From positions 900,821 through 964,820 of the forward strand of contig NZ_HG964936.1 in the NCBI RefSeq assembly GCF_000613245.1: a stretch of DNA of 64,000 nucleotides, read 5' to 3'. The stretch is from Mycobacterium asiaticum DSM 44297 (GTDB lineage Bacteria > Actinomycetota > Actinomycetes > Mycobacteriales > Mycobacteriaceae). The translations under genes and the position numbers were made by a program. A model generated the notes under the pieces. It saw only the letters and a list, made by a program, of their open reading frames with translations, searched no databases and had not been told where the DNA came from. Of the stretch, positions 55,601 through 62,052 are shown piece by piece (position 1 is the stretch's first letter; each line of letters opens with the position of its first letter).

Positions 55601-55718
55601 ACGGCAGGCGGCCGAGGCCACCGCCGGACCGCAGTTCGTCGCCCGGCGCAATGACGGCTGCTCGCACTGCCCGATTCGGCCCTCCTGTCCGGCTCACACC
55701 GAGGCGGCGGCGCGGTGA
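52623..55718 (+). CDS. adnA: AdnA subunit of the AdnAB helicase-nuclease
   Basis: Part of the mycobacterial double-strand-break resection motor-nuclease. About 1031 residues from ATG 52623 (ATG 52632 and 52638, TTG 52602 are alternatives). The N-terminal UvrD-like motor has Walker A GGPGTGKSH and motif II as VDDAQQLDPQ rather than the usual DEYQD. The C-terminal RecB-like nuclease has RGRIDRLERD, VIVDVKTGKTPVS (D-x-K) and QHAQLAMYQLA (Q-x3-Y). A Cys near TDCPLRWL and the CSHCPIRPSC set are the likely 4Fe-4S ligands. GTGA overlap with adnB couples the subunits. Orthologue Rv3202c. Confidence 0.94.
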   Translation: MPGMSMTWAPEAENVLQPGLGGVVRILGGPGTGKSHLLVEAAVGRIAAGAEPESVLLLTGSGRIGMRQRSELTKALLRSSGGRSAVREPLVRTLHSYAYAVLRRSAERAGDPPPRLLTGAEHDAIIRELLAGDLVDGPAAGSCWPAHLVPALSTAGFANELRNLLARCAERGVDPQELERLGRRCDRPEWAAAGRFARQYEQVMLLRAAVGTAAPQATAPALAAAELVGAALEALAVDPELLAAERARVRVLLVDDAQQLDPQAAQLIRVLASGADVALIAGDPNQAVFGFRGGEAAGLLDAEGPAVILTESHRCAPAVARAISGISSRLPGTSAGRRIDGAGADDGSVTVRLAASAHAEAALIADTLRRAHLVDGVPWSQMAVIVRSVPRAGARLPRALSAAGVPVAAPAIGGSLADEPAARALLTVLAAAADGLDGEKALALVSGPIGRVDPVSLRQLHRTLRRKDSTLVETLVGDEPLSGPQSAALRRVRAVLAAALRCDRAGQDPRYTLWAAWHRSGLQRRWLSAIERAGQGAVQASRDLEVVTALFDITEDYVSRTAGASLRGLIEHVAALQLPPASREPAAEIEQVRVLSPHAALGQEWDLVVIAGLQDGLWPNTIPRGGVLATQRLIDELDGVAQDASVRAPLVAEERRLLVAAMGRARHRLLVTAVDSDSGGTGQDAALPSPFFYEIARVAGPEGIVAPPIPAPRVLSTAAVVGRLRAVVCAPDGAADNAARACAATQLARLAAAGVLGADPTGWHGLVPVSSDAALCGPDDAVTLTPSTLQTLTDCPLRWLAERHGGTDPRPLRSTIGSVLHALIAEPGKTESQLLAELDRVWQLLPFDADWHSANELTRHRAMLGAFLEWRAQTRGELTEVGVEVDVNGVLETPRGREVRLRGRIDRLERDGAGRLVIVDVKTGKTPVSKDDAQQHAQLAMYQLAIAEGMLPAGDEPGGARLVYPGKTGAAGATQREQDPLTAQAHEQWRTVVRQAAEATAGPQFVARRNDGCSHCPIRPSCPAHTEAAAR

Positions 55719-58700
55719 GCCCCAGCTACAGTCCGGCCGAACTGGCCGCCGCGCTGGGCGTGTTCCCGCCCACCGAAGAGCAGGCGGCGGTCATCGCGGC
55801 TCCGCCGGGTCCGCTGGTGGTGATCGCGGGCGCGGGAGCCGGAAAGACCGAGACAATGGCCGCGCGGGTGGTGTGGCTGATCGCGAACGGTTACGCCGAA
55901 CCCAACCAGGTGCTCGGATTGACGTTCACGCGAAAGGCGGCCGGCCAGCTGCTGCGCCGCGTCCGCTCCCGGCTGGCCCGGCTGGCCGGCGCCGGTGTGG
56001 GCTCTCCGGCTGATGGTGAACCGGCCGGCACGCCGACCGTCAGCACTTACCACGCCTTCGCCGGTGCGCTGCTGCGCGAGTACGGGCTGCTACTGCCCGT
56101 GGAGCCGGATACCCGACTGCTCACCGAATCCGAGCTCTGGCAATTGGCATTCGACGTGGTCGCCGGCTACCGCGGCGAACTGCAGACCGAGAAGACGCCG
56201 GCGGCGGTCACCTCGCTGGTGTTGCGGTTGTGGGGCCAGCTGACCGAGCACCTCGTCGACACCGACCAACTCCGGCACACCCATCTCGAGCTGGAAAGGC
56301 TGGTGCACACCCTGCCCGCCGGACCGCACCAGCGCGAGCGTGGCCCTAATCAGTCGCTGCTGCGCATGCTGGCCACCCAGACCGAACGCAGCGAACTCGT
56401 GCCGCTGCTCGACGCCCTGCGCGACCGCATGCGCACCGACAAGGTGATGGACTTCGGGATGCAGATGGCGTCCGCGGCCCGGCTGGCCGCCACGTTCCCG
56501 CAGGTGGGTGAGGATCTGCGTAGCCGGTACCGGGTAGTGCTGCTCGACGAATATCAAGACACCGGGCATTCCCAGCGGGTCGCGTTGTCGTCCCTGTTCG
56601 GCGGCGGCCTGGACGACGGCATGGCGCTGACCGCGGTCGGCGACCCGATCCAGTCGATCTACGGCTGGCGGGGCGCCTCGGCGACAAACCTGCCGCGATT
56701 CACCACCGACTTCCCGCTGTCCGACGGCTCCCCGGCGCCGACCCTGGAGCTGCGGACGAGCTGGCGCAACCCGCCCCGCGCGCTGCACCTCGCGAACGCC
56801 ATTTCCGCCGAGGCGCGGCGGCGCTCGGTCGCCGTGCGTCCGCTGCGACCGCGGCCCGATGCCCCGGCCGGGACGGTGCGCTGCGCGCTACTACCCGACA
56901 TCCAGGCCGAGCGGGAGTGGATCGCCGACCACCTGCAGGAGCGCTACGCAGCCGCGCGCGCCGAAGGCGTCGCACCGCCGACGGCGGCGGTGCTGGTGCG
57001 CCGTAACGCCGATGCCGCGTTGATTGCGGATGTGTTGCGCGCGAGGGGAATTCCGGTAGAGGTCGTCGGTCTGGCCGGTTTGTTGTCGATCCCCGAGGTC
57101 GCCGACCTGGTGGCGATGCTGCGCCTGGTCGCCGAGCCGACGGGCGGCGCGGCCGCGATGCGGGTGCTCACCGGGCCGCGCTGGCGCCTCGGCGGCCGCG
57201 ACATCGCCGCATTGTGGCGGCGCGCGCAAGAGTTGGGCGGCGCGACGCGGCCGACGGAACCGCCCACCGCCGCGGCGATCGCAATGATTGCCGGCGCCGA
57301 CGCCGATACCGCTTGCCTGGCCGATGCCATCTCCGATCCCGGGGCGGCCGAGAGCTACTCGGCTGCTGGTTATGCCCGCGTCAATGCCCTCGCCGCAGAA
57401 CTGGCCGCGCTGCGCGGTCACCTCGGCTACGCCCTGCCCGACCTGGTCGCCGAGGTGCGGCGGGTGCTCGGGTTGGACTGCGAGGTCCGCGCCACCGCCG
57501 CCGGCGCGTGGTCTGGCGCCGAGCACCTGGACGCTTTCGCCGACGAAGTCGCGGGGTACGCCGAACGGGCCGGGGCGGGGTCCAATCAAGCCACGGTCGC
57601 GGGGCTGCTTGCCTACCTCGACGTGGCTGCCGAAGTGGAGAACGGGTTGGCGCCCGGCCAGCCGGGCATCACCCGTGACCGCGTGCAGGTGCTCACCGTG
57701 CACTCCGCCAAGGGACTTGAATGGCAGGTCGTCGCGGTTGCGCACCTGTCCGGCGGCACATTCCCGTCGACCGCGTCCCGAAGCAGCTGGCTCACCGACC
57801 CCGGTGAGCTGCCGCCGCTGCTGCGCGGTGACCGCGCTGGGGCCGGAGCGCTTGGCGTCCCGGTGCTGGACGCCTCCGCCGTAACAAACCGAAAACAGTT
57901 GTCGGAGAAGATCTCCCGACATCGCGCCGAACTCGACCAGCGCCGTGTCGACGAGGAACGCAGGCTGCTGTATGTGGCGGTGACGCGGACCGAGGACACG
58001 CTGCTGGTCTCCGGGCACCACTGGGCGGCCACCGGCATCAAACCGCGCGGTCCATCGGAATTCCTGTGCGAGCTCAAGGACATCATCGACCGTTCCGCCG
58101 AGGCGGGGGAGCCCTGCGGCAACGTCGAGCAGTGGGCGCCGCCACCCGCCGAAGGAGAGCGAAACCCGTTGCGCGACAACGTTGTCGAAGCGATCTGGCC
58201 CGCCGATCCGTTGTCCGCCCGCCGTGGTGACGTCGAGCGCGGGGCCATGCTGGTCAGTCGGGCGACATCGGCGGTCACCGAGGCGGACACCGGCCAGCCC
58301 GATGTGGAGGGCTGGATCGCTGACGTGGATGCGTTGCTGGCCGAGCGCTCCCGCACGACGCATCCGCCGCGGCGCACGCTGCCCAGCCAGCTGTCCGTCA
58401 GCGGCCTGGTCGAGCTGGCTCGCGACCCCGAGGCCGCGGCGCAGCGGCTGATCCATCGGCTGCCCACGCGTCCGGACCCGCACGCGGTGTTGGGCAACGC
58501 TTTCCACGCCTGGGTGCAGCAGTTCTACGGGGCCGAGTTGTTGTTCGACATCGGCGATCTGCCGGGTGCCGCCGACTCCGAGGTCGGCGACTCGGCGGAG
58601 CTGTCCGCGTTGCAGGACAAGTTCACCGGCTCGCCGTGGGCCGCCCGCACCCCGATCGCGGTGGAGGTGCCCTTCGAGATGCCGATCGGTGACACCGTGG

Positions 58701-58987
58701 TGCGGGGGCGAATCGACGCGGTCTTCGCCGATGCCGACGGCGGCATCACTGTGGTGGATTGGAAAACGGGTGAGCCGCCGCGTGGCCAGCAAGCCCGGCG
58801 GCAGGCGGCGATTCAGCTGTCGGTGTATCGACTGGCCTGGGCGGCGCTGCACGGTTGCCCGGAATCGATGGTGCGCACCGCCTTTTACTACGTGCGCAGC
58901 GGCATCACGATCACCCCCGACGAGCTGGCCGGAGCCGGCGAGCTGGCCGCGCTGCTGCAAGACTCCGGTCGCCCCTGCACGGCCTAA
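55715..58987 (+). CDS. adnB: AdnB subunit of the AdnAB helicase-nuclease
   Basis: The motor subunit that drives translocation, 1090 residues from GTG 55715 (orthologue Rv3201c, about 1100). N-terminal SF1 helicase: [13 protein letters not shown] (Walker A, about 33-45), LTFTRKAAGQLLRR, motif II LLDEYQDTGHSQR, motif III GDPIQSIYGWRGA, LTVHSAKGLEWQ, and LLYVAVTRTEDTL. C-terminal nuclease: VRGRIDAVFAD, ITVVDWKTGEPP (D-x-K) and AIQLSVYRLAW. There is no cluster of four cysteines, in contrast to AdnA. It is followed ten bases later by the channel gene. Confidence 0.95.
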   Translation: MSPSYSPAELAAALGVFPPTEEQAAVIAAPPGPLVVIAGAGAGKTETMAARVVWLIANGYAEPNQVLGLTFTRKAAGQLLRRVRSRLARLAGAGVGSPADGEPAGTPTVSTYHAFAGALLREYGLLLPVEPDTRLLTESELWQLAFDVVAGYRGELQTEKTPAAVTSLVLRLWGQLTEHLVDTDQLRHTHLELERLVHTLPAGPHQRERGPNQSLLRMLATQTERSELVPLLDALRDRMRTDKVMDFGMQMASAARLAATFPQVGEDLRSRYRVVLLDEYQDTGHSQRVALSSLFGGGLDDGMALTAVGDPIQSIYGWRGASATNLPRFTTDFPLSDGSPAPTLELRTSWRNPPRALHLANAISAEARRRSVAVRPLRPRPDAPAGTVRCALLPDIQAEREWIADHLQERYAAARAEGVAPPTAAVLVRRNADAALIADVLRARGIPVEVVGLAGLLSIPEVADLVAMLRLVAEPTGGAAAMRVLTGPRWRLGGRDIAALWRRAQELGGATRPTEPPTAAAIAMIAGADADTACLADAISDPGAAESYSAAGYARVNALAAELAALRGHLGYALPDLVAEVRRVLGLDCEVRATAAGAWSGAEHLDAFADEVAGYAERAGAGSNQATVAGLLAYLDVAAEVENGLAPGQPGITRDRVQVLTVHSAKGLEWQVVAVAHLSGGTFPSTASRSSWLTDPGELPPLLRGDRAGAGALGVPVLDASAVTNRKQLSEKISRHRAELDQRRVDEERRLLYVAVTRTEDTLLVSGHHWAATGIKPRGPSEFLCELKDIIDRSAEAGEPCGNVEQWAPPPAEGERNPLRDNVVEAIWPADPLSARRGDVERGAMLVSRATSAVTEADTGQPDVEGWIADVDALLAERSRTTHPPRRTLPSQLSVSGLVELARDPEAAAQRLIHRLPTRPDPHAVLGNAFHAWVQQFYGAELLFDIGDLPGAADSEVGDSAELSALQDKFTGSPWAARTPIAVEVPFEMPIGDTVVRGRIDAVFADADGGITVVDWKTGEPPRGQQARRQAAIQLSVYRLAWAALHGCPESMVRTAFYYVRSGITITPDELAGAGELAALLQDSGRPCTA

Positions 58988-58997
58988 CCGTGGTTAC

Positions 58998-60080
58998 ATG
59001 AACTCCGTGGCGAAGGGTAGCTGGCGGCGACTGCGGCGGCTCGATGAGAGATTGACGGTCCAGCCCAGCTACGCGCTGGTCGGCGTGTTGCGCATTCCGC
59101 AGGGTCAATCCAGCCCCGCCCGCATCATCGCGCGCCGGATCACCATCGCCTTGGCAGCGTTGTTCATCGCCGCCGTTGCTGTCTACGTCGACCGAGATGG
59201 CTACCGGGACTCGCAAGGCGACCGCCTGAGCTTTCTGGACTGCCTGTATTACTCGGCGGTGACGCTGTCGACGACCGGTTACGGCGACATCACACCCATC
59301 TCGGAATTCGCGCGGGCAACCAATGTCCTGATCATCACGCCGCTCCGCATCGCATTCCTGATCTTGTTGGTCGGTACGACGCTCGAGGTGGTCACCGAAA
59401 CGTCCCGACAGGCACTGAAGATCCAGCGTTGGAGGAGCAGAGTGCGTAACCACACCGTCGTTATCGGCTATGGGACCAAAGGCAAGACGGCGATCGCCGC
59501 CATGCTCAGCGACGAGATGACCCCGGGCGAGATCGTGGTCGTCGACACCGACCGGTCGGCGCTGGACCGCGCTGCCTCTGCCGGTCTGGTCACTGTAAGC
59601 GGCGATGCCACGAAATCCGATGTGTTGCGGTTGGCCGGGGCCCAGCACGCGGCGTCGATCATCGTCGCCGCCAGCCGCGATGACACCGCGGTGCTGGTCA
59701 CGTTGACCGCGCGGGAGATCTCGCCCAAAGCCAAGATCGTCGCGTCGATCCGCGAAGCCGAGAACCAGCATCTCCTGCAGCAGTCCGGCGCCGACTCGGT
59801 CGTCGTGTCCTCAGAGACCGCCGGCCGGCTGCTCGGCCTGGCCACCACCACGCCGAGCGTCGTGCAGATGATCGAAGACCTGCTGACACCCGACGAGGGC
59901 CTGGCCATCGCCGAACGGGAGGTCGAACAGTCAGAGGTCGGCGGCTCCCCGCGCCATCTCAAGGACATCGTGCTGGGGGTGGTGCGCGACGGTCGGCTGC
60001 TGCGCATCGGCGCGCCCGAGGTGGACGCCATCGAGGCCAGCGATCGGCTGCTGTACGTCCGTCAGGGCCAGGAACGATAG
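58998..60080 (+). CDS. Two-TM potassium channel with RCK/TrkA domain (Rv3200c-like)
   Basis: A 360-residue ligand-gated K+ channel-like protein. TM1 is near residues 46-66 (ITIALAALFIAAVAVYV); the pore and filter TLSTTGYGDITP (about 90-101) contain the TxGYGD signature; TM2 follows (LIITPLRIAFLILLVGTTLEV). The cytosolic RCK domain starts TVVIGYGTKGKTAIAAML (NAD or nucleotide binding) with DTDRSALDRA, and a TrkA-C half closes the protein. The MthK-type layout implies tetramers. A frame open upstream to 58566 belongs to adnB's alternate frame. Four bases before nudC. Confidence 0.93.
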   Translation: MNSVAKGSWRRLRRLDERLTVQPSYALVGVLRIPQGQSSPARIIARRITIALAALFIAAVAVYVDRDGYRDSQGDRLSFLDCLYYSAVTLSTTGYGDITPISEFARATNVLIITPLRIAFLILLVGTTLEVVTETSRQALKIQRWRSRVRNHTVVIGYGTKGKTAIAAMLSDEMTPGEIVVVDTDRSALDRAASAGLVTVSGDATKSDVLRLAGAQHAASIIVAASRDDTAVLVTLTAREISPKAKIVASIREAENQHLLQQSGADSVVVSSETAGRLLGLATTTPSVVQMIEDLLTPDEGLAIAEREVEQSEVGGSPRHLKDIVLGVVRDGRLLRIGAPEVDAIEASDRLLYVRQGQER

Positions 60081-60083
60081 GAC

Positions 60084-61004
60084 GTGGACTTTCGCCTGCG
60101 TGACATCCCGCTGCTGTCGCGCGTCGGCGCCGACCGCGCCGACCAACTGCGCACCGACGTCGACGCCGCCGCGGCGGGTTGGGCCGAGGCCGCGCTGCTC
60201 CGGGTCGACTCCCGCAACCAAGTGCTGGCGGCGAACGGCAAAGTGGTGCTCGGCCCGGCCGCGGCCCTGGGCGACAAACCGCCGCCCGAGGCGGTGTTCC
60301 TGGGCCGCATCCAGGACGGCCGGCACGTCTGGGCGGTCCGAAGCGCGCTGCAGCCGCCCGAGGACGGTGCCGAACAGGTCGAGGTACTGGACCTGCGCCG
60401 GCTCGGGCGCATCATCGACGACACCAGCAGCCAATTAGTGTCGTCCGCGCTGGCGCTGCTGAATTGGCACGACAGCGCCCGGTTCAGTTCGGTGGACGGT
60501 ACCCCGACCAAGCCGGCCCGGGCCGGATGGTCACGCGTCAATCCACTTACCGGGCACGAGGAGTTCCCACGGGTCGACCCCGCGGTGATCTGCCTGGTGC
60601 ACGACGGCGCCGACCGTGCGGTGCTGGCCCGGCAGGCAACCTGGCCGCCACGAATGTTCTCGCTGCTGGCCGGTTTCGTCGAAGCCGGCGAGTCGTTCGA
60701 AGTCTGCGTGGCCAGGGAGATCCGCGAGGAAATCGGGCTCACTGTCCGCGACGTGCGCTACCTGGGTAGCCAGCCCTGGCCGTTCCCGCGCTCGTTGATG
60801 GTTGGGTTCCATGCCGTGGCCGATCCGGACGAGGAGTTCTCGTTCAACGACGGTGAGATTGCCGAGGCGGCCTGGTTCAGCCGCGACGAGGTGCGCGAGG
60901 CTTTGGACGCCGGCGACTGGTCTAGCAGGTCGGACTCCAAACTTCTTCTGCCCGGGTCGATTTCGATCGCCCGGGTGATCATCGAGTCCTGGGCCGCTAT
61001 TTGA
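60084..61004 (+). CDS. nudC: NAD(H) pyrophosphatase NudC (Nudix)
   Basis: Hydrolyses NADH/NAD+ (and NAD caps on RNA) to NMN and AMP. 306 residues from GTG 60084. The Nudix box GFVEAGESFEVCVAREIREEIGL (GX5EX7REUXEEXGU) is intact, and the NADH-specific motif SQPWPFPRS follows about 35 residues later. As I recall, M. tuberculosis H37Rv has Gln in place of the first Pro of that motif and a crippled enzyme; the Pro here suggests an active one. The zinc-ribbon cysteines of E. coli NudC are missing (FSSVDGTPT in their place). The end overlaps the convergent lipoprotein by eight bases. Confidence 0.95.
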   Translation: MDFRLRDIPLLSRVGADRADQLRTDVDAAAAGWAEAALLRVDSRNQVLAANGKVVLGPAAALGDKPPPEAVFLGRIQDGRHVWAVRSALQPPEDGAEQVEVLDLRRLGRIIDDTSSQLVSSALALLNWHDSARFSSVDGTPTKPARAGWSRVNPLTGHEEFPRVDPAVICLVHDGADRAVLARQATWPPRMFSLLAGFVEAGESFEVCVAREIREEIGLTVRDVRYLGSQPWPFPRSLMVGFHAVADPDEEFSFNDGEIAEAAWFSRDEVREALDAGDWSSRSDSKLLLPGSISIARVIIESWAAI

Positions 61005-61635
61005 TCCGGTCGGTGATGTCGTCGAGAATCGTGGCGGCGATCCGCTCGGCCGGCTCGATGCCCAGCACACCGACCGACATCAGTACCGTGTTCTTCACGC
61101 GGTACTGATGGCTCCAGCCGTTATCCGTGATGCGCAGCGTGCCCGGGCTGGGTTTGTCCAGCTTGAAGTCGTACTTCGGGTCGTGCAGCGCGATGCAGGC
61201 GTTGAGCGACGCTTCCAGCTGGTCAAGTGCGCTGCGCGCGGCGTGCGTGTCGGGGTAGATCGCCACGGCCTGACTGACCGAGTCCACCAAGGCGAGCCCG
61301 CCCGGGTCGATGTCGTCGGTCACCCCGCTGTAGCCGGCGCTGCGGAACTCGGTCCATCCGCTGGCGAAGGTGAGGTCACTGGTGCCGGCCGCGCGGCACG
61401 GTCCGGGCGCATTCACGTCGCCCGAGGGCGGATGCCGCAGGTCGGCGTGCGCGTGTGCGGTCAGCTCCTCGTAGTTGGCGATGCGCCGCACCTCTTCGAC
61501 GCTGACAATCAGCGCATCGGCGCTGGGTGGACTGCTGGGCGTCGCGGCCGGCGCGTTGTGGTGCGAGCAGCCGGTCAACGCCAGCAGGACGCCAGAGACG
61601 ATCAGAACCGCTCGCCGAGCCAGCGCCGATGCCAT
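60997..61635 (-). CDS. Lipoprotein with a PknH-sensor-like domain
   Basis: A 212-residue lipoprotein: basic n-region, hydrophobic stretch and lipobox LTGC (Cys about residue 23), then a Ser/Pro linker and a domain like the extracellular PknH sensor (about 45-210: VEEVRRIANYEELTAHAHADLRHP, CRAAGTSDLTFASGWTEFRSAGYSG, a later Cys in LNACIALHD). The two conserved cysteines likely pair. Mycobacteria have many such LppH/LprH-like proteins with unknown ligands. Nothing comparable stands out at this M. tuberculosis locus, so it may be an insertion. Confidence 0.85.
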   Translation of the reverse strand: MASALARRAVLIVSGVLLALTGCSHHNAPAATPSSPPSADALIVSVEEVRRIANYEELTAHAHADLRHPPSGDVNAPGPCRAAGTSDLTFASGWTEFRSAGYSGVTDDIDPGGLALVDSVSQAVAIYPDTHAARSALDQLEASLNACIALHDPKYDFKLDKPSPGTLRITDNGWSHQYRVKNTVLMSVGVLGIEPAERIAATILDDITDRIK

Positions 61636-61697
61636 GGAGCTAATCGTAAAGGCGACCAGGGCAGGCGCCGTGCACGCATATCGGCCGCGAGTCGGCC

Positions 61698-61952
61698 TTA
61701 GCCGGCAACCTGGGCCAGCTTGGCCTTGACCTCATTCGCGCTGGGGTTGGTCAATGTCGACCCATCGGCGAACTTGACGGTCGGCACGGTGCGGTTGCCG
61801 CCGTTTACGGAGCTGACAAACTCCGCAGCTGCCGGATCCTGCTCGATGTCGACCTCGTCGTACGAAATGCCCTGAGCCTTGAGTGCGGTCTTGAGCCGGA
61901 AGCAGTAGCCACACCAGGTCGTCGAGTAAAGGGTCAGCGCAGCGTTGGTCAT
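61698..61952 (-). CDS. mrx1: Mycoredoxin-1 (Rv3198A-like glutaredoxin)
   Basis: Glutaredoxin-like thiol reductase that removes mycothiol from protein mixed disulfides. 84 residues with active-site CGYC (about 14-17), cis-Pro in NRTVPTV and the GG-type NPSANEV end. The orthologue Rv3198A has the same length as I recall. The SigH-type promoter lies just upstream, and the ATG is eight bases after CGTT, so the mRNA is probably leaderless. Divergent from uvrD2. Confidence 0.95.
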   Translation of the reverse strand: MTNAALTLYSTTWCGYCFRLKTALKAQGISYDEVDIEQDPAAAEFVSSVNGGNRTVPTVKFADGSTLTNPSANEVKAKLAQVAG

Positions 61953-61960
61953 GACCCCTT

Positions 61961-61986
61961 AACGTAGCCGGGCGATGAACAATTCC
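61961..61986 (-). promoter_or_regulatory. SigH-type promoter of mrx1
   Basis: On the minus strand GGAATT (61986-61981) and CGTT (61964-61961) are 16 bases apart, matching the SigH consensus. The A of the mrx1 ATG (61952) is eight bases beyond CGTT, where transcription should begin. The element also sits 67 bases upstream of uvrD2. Confidence 0.75.
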
Positions 61987-62052
61987 GAGCACGACCCCGA
62001 CGGCCGGCGCGACACGCCAGGTTTGTCGGCCCGGACTGTAAAGATGGACGCC

